Shown here: piece after piece, positions 8,098-16,974 of the stretch | Layout of the letters: each line of letters begins with the position of its first letter | Numbering within the stretch: position 1 is the stretch's first letter | Assembly (NCBI GenBank): GCA_910577675.1 | Contig: CAJTOR010000002.1 | Location: 62,001 to 126,000, forward strand | Length of the DNA stretch: 64,000 bases | Direction: 5' to 3' | Source: an uncultured Lachnospiraceae bacterium | GTDB lineage: Bacteria > Bacillota > Clostridia > Lachnospirales > Lachnospiraceae | The notes under the pieces: generated by a model | What the model saw: only the letters and a program-made list of their open reading frames with translations | Told to the model about the DNA's origin: nothing | Databases searched by the model: none | Position numbers and translations under genes: made by a program

Positions 8098-10056
8098 ATG
8101 AGGGACGGTTTTTTAAAAGTGATGGCGGCAACACCGGATATCCGGGTAGCGGACTGTGATTTTAATGCGGAAAACATTATCCGGGCGGTTGGGGAGGCGG
8201 AGGGTGCGGGCGCGAAACTTCTGGTATTGCCGGAACTTTGCATGACGGGCTACACCTGCGGCGACTTATTTTTGCAGAGTACCCTTATAACAGGGGCGCT
8301 AAACGGCCTTTACCGCGTGCGGGAAGCCACGCGGGGGATGGATGTGGCAGTGGTTTTTACACTTCCGTTTTCAAGGGGAAATAAACTATATAATGTGGCT
8401 GCCGTTATCCAGGACGGCAGGGTGCTGGGGCTTGTGCCAAAAACTTATCTCCCGAATTACTCCGAATTTTATGAGGCAAGGCATTTTACACCGGGGGATG
8501 AAAGAACCGGGCATATCCTGCTTTTTGGCGAGGAGGTGCCATTTGGGACGAAACTATTATTTTCCTGTAAAAATATGGAAAATTTTATATTCGGTGTGGA
8601 AATCTGTGAGGACTTGTGGGTCGCAAACCCGCCGTCCGGGGAGTTTGCATGTGCCGGTGCGCTTCTGATTGCCAACCCTTCCGCGAGCGATGAAACGACG
8701 GGCAAGGCAGAGTACCGCAGGCAGCTAGTAAGCAGCCAGTCGGCGCGCACGGTCACCGCCTATGTGTACGCGGATGCGGGGGAGGGGGAATCGACCACCG
8801 ACCTGGTTTTTGCAGCCCATAACCTGATTGCGGAGAACGGGACGATTCTTTCTGAGAGTGTGCGCTTTGAAAACGGGAGTATATCGGCGGAGGTTGATCT
8901 TGAAAGACTTGCGGCGGAGCGCCGTCGGATGACCACTTACCGGGTGGCTGCCCGCGGGGAGGATAAGGGATTTGAAACCGTGTATTTTACCCTTCCGTCG
9001 CTTGCGGATATTCCGGAGAAAGAAAATGCGGGCTTAGAGGGGCTTAATTTAATTGCCTTAACCCGCCATATTGACAAAGCCCCGTTTGTCCCGTCGGATG
9101 AAAAGGCGCGCGCCGCGCGCTGTGAGGAGATTATCAGGATTCAGGCAATGGGATTAAAAAAACGTCTGATCCACACGGGGATGTCGCGGGCGGTACTTGG
9201 GATTTCGGGCGGGCTGGATTCAACCTTGGCGCTCCTTGTCACCTGTCATGCCTTTGAACTTGCGGGACTTGATAAGTCGGGAATCCTTGCAGTTACCATG
9301 CCGTGTTTCGGCACGACCGGGCGCACTTACGCAAATGCCTGCGCGCTTGTGAAGGCGCTTAAAGCAACACTCTGCGAGGTAAAAATTGAGGAAGCTGTGC
9401 GGCTGCATCTGCGCGATATCGGTCATCCGCTTGATTTGCAGGATGTGACTTATGAAAATGCGCAGGCGAGGGAGCGCACGCAGATTCTGATGGATATGGC
9501 GAACGGGCACAATGCATTGGTTGTCGGGACGGGCGATATGTCGGAGTTAGCGCTTGGCTTTGCAACTTACAATGGCGACCATATGTCCATGTACGGGGTT
9601 AATGCCTCCGTGCCAAAAACATTGGTGCGCTATCTGGTCGGCTATTTTGCGGATAAGGCAAAGGGTGGGGAACTGGAAAAAGTTTTAAACGATATACTTG
9701 ACACGCCGGTCAGTCCGGAGCTTCTGCCGCCTAGGGACGGCGAAATTGCGCAGAGGACGGAGGATATAGTAGGACCTTATGAACTGCATGATTTTTTCCT
9801 GTACTATGTGATGCGTTTTGGTTTTGCGCCGCGCAAAATCTACCGTATGGCAGTGCATGCTTTTGCTGGGGATTATGATTCCGAAACAATCTTAAAGTGG
9901 ATGCGTACTTTTTACCGCAGATTTTTTGCGCAGCAGTTTAAGCGCTCCTGTATGCCGGATGGTCCAAAGGTCGGTTCGGTGGCATTGTCGCCGCGCGGTG
10001 ACCTGCGGATGCCGAGCGATGCGAGCGCGGCACTCTGGATGAAGCAGTTGGAGTAA
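8098..10056 (+). CDS. nadE: Glutamine-dependent NAD+ synthetase
   Basis: 652-residue two-domain enzyme that makes NAD+ from deamido-NAD+, ATP and glutamine in the cytoplasm. Residues 1–~300 are a nitrilase-type glutaminase with the Glu-Lys-Cys triad in LVLPELCMTGY, GLVPKTYLPNY and GVEICEDLW (Cys170). Residues ~330–650 are the ATP-pyrophosphatase synthetase, with SGGLDST at 370–376. The length fits glutamine-dependent NadE. It is preceded by R1 copy B, so its translation may share control with the AI-2E family gene upstream. dusB follows 49 bp later. Confidence 0.95.
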   Translation: MRDGFLKVMAATPDIRVADCDFNAENIIRAVGEAEGAGAKLLVLPELCMTGYTCGDLFLQSTLITGALNGLYRVREATRGMDVAVVFTLPFSRGNKLYNVAAVIQDGRVLGLVPKTYLPNYSEFYEARHFTPGDERTGHILLFGEEVPFGTKLLFSCKNMENFIFGVEICEDLWVANPPSGEFACAGALLIANPSASDETTGKAEYRRQLVSSQSARTVTAYVYADAGEGESTTDLVFAAHNLIAENGTILSESVRFENGSISAEVDLERLAAERRRMTTYRVAARGEDKGFETVYFTLPSLADIPEKENAGLEGLNLIALTRHIDKAPFVPSDEKARAARCEEIIRIQAMGLKKRLIHTGMSRAVLGISGGLDSTLALLVTCHAFELAGLDKSGILAVTMPCFGTTGRTYANACALVKALKATLCEVKIEEAVRLHLRDIGHPLDLQDVTYENAQARERTQILMDMANGHNALVVGTGDMSELALGFATYNGDHMSMYGVNASVPKTLVRYLVGYFADKAKGGELEKVLNDILDTPVSPELLPPRDGEIAQRTEDIVGPYELHDFFLYYVMRFGFAPRKIYRMAVHAFAGDYDSETILKWMRTFYRRFFAQQFKRSCMPDGPKVGSVALSPRGDLRMPSDASAALWMKQLE

Positions 10057-10105
10057 GGGATAAAATCCCTGTGTGTTGCTTATAATACAAAGAAAGGAAG
10101 AGCGG

Positions 10106-11089
10106 ATGGCAGCAAAATCAGGGAAGGATATGGGTTTTTGGATCGGGAATGTCCATATAGGGGGATCTTTGGTTCTCGGACCGATGGCGGGTGTGACAGA
10201 CCTGCCCTTCCGGCTCTTGTGCAGGGAGCAGGGGGCGGATCTGATTTATACGGAGATGGTCAGCGCAAAGGGGATTCTCTACAAAAATAAGAATACGGCC
10301 GCCCTTCTCAGGACGCAGGAGGCGGAGCGCCCCGTGGCACTGCAGTTTTTTGGGGAGAACCCTGGAATTATGGCGGAGATGGCAAAATATGTGGAGGAAC
10401 TTCCCTTTGATATCCTGGATATCAATATGGGATGCCCGGTTCCGAAAGTTGTAAACAACGGTGAGGGCTCGGCGCTGATGAAAAATACTGTGCGCGTGGG
10501 GGAGATTGTATCCGCCATCTCGCGCGCCATAAGAAAACCCGTCACCGTAAAAATCCGGGCGGGGTTTGACGGCGGGCATATCAATGCGGCGGAGGTTGCA
10601 AGAGTAGCACAGGAGAGCGGGGCGGCAGCGGTCGCGGTCCATGCCAGGACAAGGGAGCAGTATTATAGCGGGGCGGCGGACTGGGGAGTTATCCGTAAGG
10701 TAAAGGAAGCGGTTTCAATCCCCGTTATTGGCAACGGGGATGTAAAAACGGTGCAGGATGTAGTCTGTATGCAGCAGGAAACAGGCTGTGATGCCGTTAT
10801 GGTTGCGCGTGCGGTACAGGGAAACCCGTGGTTTTTTTCGCGTGCAAAACAGTACCTTGAAACGGGGGAGGAGCCGCCGCGCCCGGAAATATCCGAAGTG
10901 AAGGATATGATACTGCGCCACGCGCGTGCGGAGATTTTAGAAAAGGGAGAGTACACTGCAATGCGCGAGATGCGCAAGCATGTAGCCTGGTACACGGCGG
11001 GCTACCCGCATTCCGCAAAGCTGCGCCAGGTGGTGAATGCGGTTTCTTCGATGGAGGATTTAGAGGGCGTTTTATCCCGTATCTCGTAG
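10106..11089 (+). CDS. dusB: tRNA-dihydrouridine synthase
   Basis: 327-residue FMN-dependent enzyme that reduces uridines in the tRNA D-loop. A TIM-barrel start, LGPMAGVTDLPFR, is followed by the active-site region DINMGCPVPKVV with the catalytic Cys, then KIRAGFDGG, VHARTREQYYSG and VIGNGDV. The ATG at 10106 with AGGAAG upstream is preferred over 10073. The DusB subtype is the usual Firmicute form. The following 230 bp carry the asd promoter and no gene. Confidence 0.93.
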   Translation: MAAKSGKDMGFWIGNVHIGGSLVLGPMAGVTDLPFRLLCREQGADLIYTEMVSAKGILYKNKNTAALLRTQEAERPVALQFFGENPGIMAEMAKYVEELPFDILDINMGCPVPKVVNNGEGSALMKNTVRVGEIVSAISRAIRKPVTVKIRAGFDGGHINAAEVARVAQESGAAAVAVHARTREQYYSGAADWGVIRKVKEAVSIPVIGNGDVKTVQDVVCMQQETGCDAVMVARAVQGNPWFFSRAKQYLETGEEPPRPEISEVKDMILRHARAEILEKGEYTAMREMRKHVAWYTAGYPHSAKLRQVVNAVSSMEDLEGVLSRIS

Positions 11090-11227
11090 ATAAAAACTTC
11101 TGGAAAATTATGGGAATTATATAAGGATACTAGCCGGGTATGTTTGTGCAAACTCTTTGGATTGGAAGAAATAGATTTACATATCCTGGTCATTTTGCAC
11201 AAATATTTTTAAAAACGGGAAAAACAG

Positions 11228-11255
11228 TTGATTTTTCCTGTGAATCCCGTATAAT
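11228..11255 (+). promoter_or_regulatory. Promoter of asd
   Basis: TTGATT (11228–11233) and TATAAT (11250–11255) are separated by 16 bp, a good sigma-A type promoter about 65 nt before the asd start. Confidence 0.65.
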
Positions 11256-11319
11256 ATTTTCAAGAAAAAAACAAATGTCCGTGGAGGAAAAACAGTCCGC
11301 AGAAGGAGAGGGAAATCAT

Positions 11320-12393
11320 ATGAGCAAATTGAAAGTTGGTATTTTAGGTGCGACCGGAATGGTGGGGCAGCGTTTTATTGCACTGCTTGAAAACCATCCG
11401 TGGTTTGAGGTTGTGACTGTTGCGGCGAGCGAAAGAAGCGCCGGCAAGACCTACGAGGAGGCGGTGGGAGAGAGATGGAAGATGACAAGCCCGATGCCGG
11501 AGGCGGTTAAGAAACTTGTGGTAAAGAATGTATCCAATGTAGAGGAAGTTGCATCAGGTGTTGATTTTGTATTCAGCGCGGTGGATATGACCAAGGAGGA
11601 GATCAAAGCGATCGAGGAAGCTTACGCCAAGGCGGAAACCCCGGTTGTTTCGAATAACAGCGCCCATCGCTGGACGGACGATGTGCCGATGGTTGTGCCG
11701 GAGTTAAACCCGGAGCACTTGGCTTTAATTGAAACGCAGAAAAAGCGCCTTGGCACGAAAAAGGGATTTATTGTTGTAAAGCCGAACTGCTCCATCCAGA
11801 GTTATACGCCGATGCTGATGGCTTTGAAGGAATTCGGTCCAAAGGAAGTTGTCGCGACAACCTACCAGGCAATTTCCGGGGCGGGCAAGACCTTTAAGGA
11901 CTGGCCGGAGATGGTGGACAATGTGATTCCTTATATCGGCGGCGAGGAGGAAAAGAGCGAGCAGGAGCCGCTGCGCATTATGGGTAAGGTAGTGGACGGA
12001 AAAATCGAGAAGGCGGCGCTTCCGGTTATTACCTGCCAGTGCCTGCGCGTGCCGGTATCCGACGGACATACAGCGGCCGTGTTCGTGAAATTTGAGAAGA
12101 AGCCGACAAAGGAGCAGATTTTAAAAGCGTGGAAAGAGTTTAAGGGGCTTCCGCAAACGCTTGGGCTTCCGAGTGCGCCGGAGCAGTTTATTACTTATTT
12201 TGAGGAGGATAACCGCCCTCAGGCAAAGCTTGACCGCGACCTGGAAAAGGGCATGGGTGTGTTTGCCGGGCGGCTGCGCGAGGATACGGTTTACGACTAT
12301 AAATTTGTAGGGCTTTCCCACAACACAAAGCGCGGCGCAGCGGGCGGCGGTGTGTTGATTGCGGAGCTCTTAAAGGCGCAGGGGCTTTTATAG
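11320..12393 (+). CDS. asd: Aspartate-semialdehyde dehydrogenase
   Basis: 357-residue NADPH-dependent enzyme of lysine, threonine and methionine synthesis, reducing aspartyl phosphate to the semialdehyde. The Rossmann start is KVGILGATGMVGQRF, the catalytic Cys157 lies in VKPNCSIQSY, and VPVSDGHTAAVF contains the active-site His. The sequence resembles the archaeal/fungal subtype more than the E. coli one. The start at 11320 has GGAGAGGG upstream; the longer open frame begins before the promoter and is rejected. It appears monocistronic, with its own promoter and terminator. Confidence 0.95.
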   Translation: MSKLKVGILGATGMVGQRFIALLENHPWFEVVTVAASERSAGKTYEEAVGERWKMTSPMPEAVKKLVVKNVSNVEEVASGVDFVFSAVDMTKEEIKAIEEAYAKAETPVVSNNSAHRWTDDVPMVVPELNPEHLALIETQKKRLGTKKGFIVVKPNCSIQSYTPMLMALKEFGPKEVVATTYQAISGAGKTFKDWPEMVDNVIPYIGGEEEKSEQEPLRIMGKVVDGKIEKAALPVITCQCLRVPVSDGHTAAVFVKFEKKPTKEQILKAWKEFKGLPQTLGLPSAPEQFITYFEEDNRPQAKLDRDLEKGMGVFAGRLREDTVYDYKFVGLSHNTKRGAAGGGVLIAELLKAQGLL

Positions 12394-12466
12394 ATCAGGA
12401 TATGGAACCAAATGGAGGATCCCTAAAATTAAGAGTGTATCACTTTTGTTCTTAACAATAAAAAGT

Positions 12467-12501
12467 GGGATATGGGCAGGTAGTTTATTTGCCCGTATCC
12501 C
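12467..12501. terminator. Bidirectional terminator between asd and the convergent minus-strand gene
   Basis: GGGATATGGGCA (12467–12478) pairs with TGCCCGTATCCC (12490–12501), with one G·U pair. A CTTTCT tract follows on the plus strand and a TTTTTAT tract on the minus strand, so it can stop transcription from both sides. Confidence 0.7.
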
Positions 12502-12519
12502 CTTTCTGATATGAAAATA

Positions 12520-13281
12520 TTACTCGAACAGATAGCGGAGAAACTCGATTGCCCGTTCCTTATTTTGACCGTTTACAATTATACCGATTACAGGGCGGTT
12601 CTCATTCTGTATGGACTTACCGTATTTTTCCCAGAACGGCGTGTTGTCTAAGTAGATGCCAAGTACATAGTCCTCGCCTTTGGCATCTTCAATCCCCTCG
12701 TTTTCCTGGCGCACCTTAGAGAGGAAAAAACGGTTGGAGAGCGCGCCGTAGAGGTCGCTTGGCAAAACTTCGGTCAAAGATGCCATGGTTCCGTTAAATG
12801 CGTATGCCAAAAAAGAACTTTCCGGCGCTATAACAATATCGATTTCCCTCGCCATAACATGGGTGGAAAATACAGTTGCGGTGTTGTAATTGCCGGAGCC
12901 TGAAATCTGGTAGCTTGTGCCGTCAAATGAGATAACCTCATGGTCGGCAAGAGTGATATCCTTTGCCTGTATAAACTCGTCCGCCATCTGCCCGGTTACC
13001 TCGTCCGCAAAGAAGTAGTCCACAAAGGCCACGCGCAGCAGGTTTTTATCTTTTGGGGAGGCAATGGTATAGATAAAATAAATGATAAGACCAAGCACAA
13101 GCCCACCGACTATTACCATTTTCAGGTAATACATCTTAAAATAATTATATTTATCCTTGAAAGTTTTCATTTCACTGAATTTCTGGCGTTCCGTTTTCTC
13201 TTCCCGCTTCTGGTAGATGGAAGCGTCATCCTTCAATACGGTTTCTTTTTCTTTTGCGTCATTGTCCTTTAATGTGACCAT
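12520..13281 (-). CDS. Unrecognised single-pass membrane protein
   Basis: 253-residue protein of unknown function. A charged N-terminal tail of ~55 residues (KEKETVLKDDASIYQKREEK) precedes one membrane segment (MVIVGGLVLGLIIYFIYTIA) and a ~175-residue soluble domain, presumably outside the cell. The outer part (LRVAFVDYFFADEVTGQM, then IDIVIAPESSFLAYAFNGTM) has the look of a periplasmic-binding-type fold, but this is only a hint. The ATG at 13281 has GAGG 7 nt upstream and is preferred over GTG at 13305. It lies downstream of, and in the same direction as, another anchored protein at 13510–14877. The 228-bp gap between them has no gene. Confidence 0.6.
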   Translation of the reverse strand: MVTLKDNDAKEKETVLKDDASIYQKREEKTERQKFSEMKTFKDKYNYFKMYYLKMVIVGGLVLGLIIYFIYTIASPKDKNLLRVAFVDYFFADEVTGQMADEFIQAKDITLADHEVISFDGTSYQISGSGNYNTATVFSTHVMAREIDIVIAPESSFLAYAFNGTMASLTEVLPSDLYGALSNRFFLSKVRQENEGIEDAKGEDYVLGIYLDNTPFWEKYGKSIQNENRPVIGIIVNGQNKERAIEFLRYLFE

Positions 13282-13494
13282 GTAAACCTCATTTCTGTGC
13301 TGCACATTTTATTTGCCCGGTATCTGGAAGTGGGCATCATATCCGTATGCGGGGGCATACCGCCGCGCGGACAGCACGGGTTGATTGCGGCGGTTTAATT
13401 TAGCATAATTGATAGGTTTAAATATAGTGTAGCACAAACAGGGGGGAGAAAAAAGGAAAGAAATATAAAAACATTCTTAAAAATCCAAAACCGC

Positions 13495-13511
13495 AAACCC
13501 TGTCGGGGTTT
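13495..13511 (-). terminator. Possible weak terminator overlapping the stop codon
   Basis: AAACCC/GGGTTT forms a 6-bp stem with a 5-nt loop on the minus strand, overlapping the stop codon of the gene at 13510; GGTTTTGGATTTTT follows. It is short, so transcription may continue into the next minus-strand gene. Confidence 0.3.
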
Positions 13512-14877
13512 ACTTTGGCAGGGAAGGCAGGGTGATTGGCGGTATTTTCGTGCTGTTATAAAAATCGGACAGGATACCCGAAAAATCAAGGCTCTTTAAA
13601 AAGAAAGCCAGCTCAGTCAGATCGTATGTCCGGGAATATGCCTTCGGGTCGGGGAAGGAGGCGGGGGGCAGGTCTGCCGGGGTAATTTCAAACAGGGCAG
13701 CCGCCACCCCCATCGAGCGCACATACAGGGAGAGTTTTGGCATTTTGTCCTTGCTGCCAAACAGTAACTGGAAATAAATGGAAGGTATTCGGTCGCAGGA
13801 AATATTGATCTTTCCTGTGAAAAGACCTGTCTGCATATCAAAATAAAACTGCGATACGGAGAGCAGGATGGTGAGCGGCTGCCCGCCAATTGAGGAAAAC
13901 AAGGTTAGTTCCCCACTCTTTCCTCCGTTTTTTGAAGGAGTTAAAATCCCGGTAAGTGAGAGGATGGGGTTGTTTTCTGTGCGGATGGAAAATTCATGCC
14001 CTATAATCCCGCCTCCATTATCAATATATGCGGTTATAAAAAGCTCTGCGGGATAGTGCCTGTCAATGCAGGTAAGCAGCCAGATAATGAATTCGTAATA
14101 GGAAAGCAGCGGGCCGGTACTTTCTGATGCACTTTTAAGGAAAGTAAGCTGCATGTTCGCAATGTCAAGCACATCATTTAGGGAAAGCTGCATATCAAGC
14201 TGGTTTCCGGTAAGTGCTGCGTCCGTCGCGGGAACTGTCACACCATGTTTTAAGCTTACTTTTGTAACTGCTTTAAGGTATGGGAGCAGACAGGTGTAGG
14301 GGTCGGGGGAGAGGGGGGTGTTTACGGATGCGGGCAGCGCCTGCAAAAGCCTGCTTAAATGGTTGAGCAGCATCACTTTAGGGGAATCCCCGCCCGCCGA
14401 TATTGCAGCTTCACCTGCCTGCGGGCATGCAATGTAAATCCTGCCCGCGCCCGAATCCGAAAGAAAATCAAGTGAGGCAAGGGTAGCTTCATCAATCTGC
14501 GCAGATAATTCAAACAGGGAAAGCTCCTCTTTTTTATCAGTTAAGAGCAGAAGGGAAATTCCCGATAGGTCAGCGCTATTTGCAGAGTCCGCTTCCCCTT
14601 TTAGCAGCGAGGTAAGCAGATGGTTGATTTTGACATCAATTTTTGCCCCGGTTAAATCCATATTTTCAAAGAGGGAGGAAAACACCTTACTTTTCTCCTG
14701 CCAGTTTTTTGCTTCCGCGCGCAGATAGTTTGTTTCAACGTAAGTCATATAAGTCTTTGGGGAGGCAAAGCGAAGGAGCAGGGTATTTTTTATTTTGGAA
14801 AAATCTGGCACCGTAATGGCGATGGAAAGAATCAGGAGCACAGTAATAATTTTATGTTTTTTTATTATACTTTTCAT
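13510..14877 (-). CDS. Unrecognised anchored or secreted protein
   Basis: 455-residue protein I cannot assign. The N-terminus (KKHKIITVLLILSIAITV) is a signal peptide or membrane anchor, and the rest is soluble. It contains Ser/Ala/Leu-rich stretches, a region near residues 240–300 with hydrophobic helices (YYEFIIWLLTCIDRHY), and a C-terminal half rich in beta-strand patterns ending in PPITLPSLPK. No Cys pair, lipobox or wall-anchor motif is visible. It probably shares a transcript direction with the membrane protein at 12520–13281. The ~290 bp between it and the divergent methyltransferase show no further gene. Confidence 0.6.
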   Translation of the reverse strand: MKSIIKKHKIITVLLILSIAITVPDFSKIKNTLLLRFASPKTYMTYVETNYLRAEAKNWQEKSKVFSSLFENMDLTGAKIDVKINHLLTSLLKGEADSANSADLSGISLLLLTDKKEELSLFELSAQIDEATLASLDFLSDSGAGRIYIACPQAGEAAISAGGDSPKVMLLNHLSRLLQALPASVNTPLSPDPYTCLLPYLKAVTKVSLKHGVTVPATDAALTGNQLDMQLSLNDVLDIANMQLTFLKSASESTGPLLSYYEFIIWLLTCIDRHYPAELFITAYIDNGGGIIGHEFSIRTENNPILSLTGILTPSKNGGKSGELTLFSSIGGQPLTILLSVSQFYFDMQTGLFTGKINISCDRIPSIYFQLLFGSKDKMPKLSLYVRSMGVAAALFEITPADLPPASFPDPKAYSRTYDLTELAFFLKSLDFSGILSDFYNSTKIPPITLPSLPK

Positions 14878-15170
14878 GTCAGTGGCCTTTCAGACGGATT
14901 GTAATATTTTTTTGTGTCAGCTTTAGCAGGTTCTGTCCCTGCTGTAAGAAAAGCGTTTATATTGTAGCACGGGCGGTATAAAATGAAAAGATTTCCCGTG
15001 ATAAAAATTGATTTGACGGGCAGCGGTATGGCAATTGTGCCAGGTTTTGGCAGAATATCGTTGAATGGTGCCCGCATTTGTGATAAGATGGAGACATGGA
15101 AAATCTGGTGGGAGGGGATAAGGCAGCACCATTATATTGATTTGTAATATCGGGCAAATGGGGAGGTTTT

Positions 15171-15977
15171 ATGGAGGCATATACAGGGTTTGCGTCGCTC
15201 TACGATACTTTTATGGACAATGTCCCATATGGGGAGTGGAGCCGCTATGTGATCGGTCTGTTAAGGGAGTACGGAATTGACGGGGGGATTGTTTGTGAGC
15301 TTGGCTGCGGGACGGGCAGTATTACGCGCAGGCTGCGGGATGCAGGGTATGATATGATCGGCATTGATATTTCGGAGGATATGTTAGATGTTGCGCGCGA
15401 ATACGAGTTTGAAAAAGTCTGGCAGGGGGAGGATGGCTGCACGGATATTTTGTACCTGAACCAGGATATGCGCGAATTTGAGCTGTACGGCACGGTCGCC
15501 GCCATAATTAGTCTTTGCGACAGTATGAATTACATTACGCAGGAGGAGGATTTAAAAAAAGTTTTTGAACTTGTGAATAATTATCTTGACCCGGGCGGTA
15601 TTTTTATTTTTGATATGAATACCGTACACAAGTACCGCGACCTTATAGGGGATGCGACAATTGCGGAAAACCGTGAGGATTGCAGTTTGATCTGGGAAAA
15701 TTCGTACCAGGAGGAAACAGGGTTAAACCAGTACGATATCACGATTTTCAGGCGCGTGGATTTTGAGGAAGGGGAAGCGCTGTACGAGCGCATACAGGAA
15801 ACGCACATACAGCGCGCTTACGAGCCGGAAACCATTGTGCGCCTGATTGATGAGGCGGGGATGGAGTTTGTTGCGATGTACGATGCAGGGACGCACAATG
15901 CAGTGACAGCGGAAACGGAGCGCATATATTTTATTGCGAGGGAGAAGCGGCAAAAGGGGAAACTCTACCTTTCGTGA
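15171..15977 (+). CDS. Class I SAM-dependent methyltransferase
   Basis: 268-residue cytoplasmic methyltransferase of unknown substrate. The SAM site is explicit: VCELGCGTGSITRRL near residues 40–56, then YDMIGIDISEDML, LNQDMREFEL and CDSMNYI. The C-terminal half resembles the YqeM/small-molecule methyltransferase group. GGGGAGG precedes the start. hslO follows 81 bp later. Confidence 0.85.
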   Translation: MEAYTGFASLYDTFMDNVPYGEWSRYVIGLLREYGIDGGIVCELGCGTGSITRRLRDAGYDMIGIDISEDMLDVAREYEFEKVWQGEDGCTDILYLNQDMREFELYGTVAAIISLCDSMNYITQEEDLKKVFELVNNYLDPGGIFIFDMNTVHKYRDLIGDATIAENREDCSLIWENSYQEETGLNQYDITIFRRVDFEEGEALYERIQETHIQRAYEPETIVRLIDEAGMEFVAMYDAGTHNAVTAETERIYFIAREKRQKGKLYLS

Positions 15978-16058
15978 AGATGAATTTGTGATAATAAATT
16001 TATTTTTATGCATTGTAATCGGTAGGAAATAAATGGGAGAGATTGCGGAGGATTTTAT

Positions 16059-16940
16059 ATGGCAGCAGGTGACTATATGGTGCGGGCGACGGCGGCGGAT
16101 GATGCAATCCGCGCATTTGCGGTAACCACGCGGGAATTAACAGAAAAGGCAAGGGCAATGCACAATACAAGCCCCGTCGCAACGGCGGCACTTGGCAGGC
16201 TGATGGCAGCGGGGCTTATGATGGGAAGCATGATGAAGGGGGAGGACGATCTTCTGACCCTGAAAATTGCGGGGGACGGGCCTATGGGCGGGGTGCTTGT
16301 GACAGCCGATGCCCACTTTAGGGTTAAGGGCTATGTCTATAAACCGGAGGTATTAATCGGGGCAAATAAGCGGGGGAAGCTTGATGTGGGGGGAGCCATC
16401 GGGCGCGGGATGCTCTCGGTAATCAGGGATCTGGGGCTAAAAGAGCCTTATGTTGGGCAGACGGAATTAATCTCGGGGGAGATTGCCGAGGATCTGACCT
16501 ACTATTTTGCGGCTTCCGAACAGGTGCCTTCCTCCGTGGGACTGGGTGTTTTAATGGAGAGGGACAATACGGTGCGCCGTGCGGGCGGCTTTATTATCCA
16601 GCTTATGCCGTACACAAGCCAGGAAGTTATCGAGGAACTGGAAGTGCGCCTTGCCCATGTAAGTTCCGTTACGGCAATGCTTGATTCCGGTATGATGCCG
16701 GAGGACATCCTTGCAGAACTTCTCGGGGATTTTGGCTTGCAGATAAATGACAGGCAGCCGGTTGCCTACCACTGCGGCTGTTCTAAGGAGCGCGTTTCCC
16801 GCGCGATTTTAAGCATCGGGAAGCAGGAACTTTTAGATATGATTTCCGATGGCAAGCCGGTTGAGGCGGGATGCCAGTTCTGTGATAAAAAATACCGGTT
16901 TGGTGTGGAGGAAATAAAGGAAATGCTTGCCGGGGCATAA
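16059..16940 (+). CDS. hslO: Redox-regulated chaperone Hsp33
   Basis: 293-residue holdase that unfolds and becomes active when its zinc-bound cysteines oxidise. The N-terminal domain reads VRATAADDAIRAFAVTTREL, and the C-terminal zinc site is complete: Cys239 and Cys241 in a CxC and Cys272 and Cys275 in CQFC. The length is normal. The start has GGAGG upstream. The debranching enzyme begins 34 bp later, suggesting one transcript. Confidence 0.94.
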   Translation: MAAGDYMVRATAADDAIRAFAVTTRELTEKARAMHNTSPVATAALGRLMAAGLMMGSMMKGEDDLLTLKIAGDGPMGGVLVTADAHFRVKGYVYKPEVLIGANKRGKLDVGGAIGRGMLSVIRDLGLKEPYVGQTELISGEIAEDLTYYFAASEQVPSSVGLGVLMERDNTVRRAGGFIIQLMPYTSQEVIEELEVRLAHVSSVTAMLDSGMMPEDILAELLGDFGLQINDRQPVAYHCGCSKERVSRAILSIGKQELLDMISDGKPVEAGCQFCDKKYRFGVEEIKEMLAGA

Positions 16941-16974
16941 GGTGATTACAAAAAAGAAAGGGGATAGAGGGATT

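Noticed and set aside
11140..11319. Longer N-terminus for asd
   Set aside because: It runs through a good promoter and lacks an RBS; the 11320 start matches the family.
12424..12460. Rex site near CTTAACAA after asd
   Set aside because: Only one half-site is present, and it lies downstream of a gene next to a terminator.
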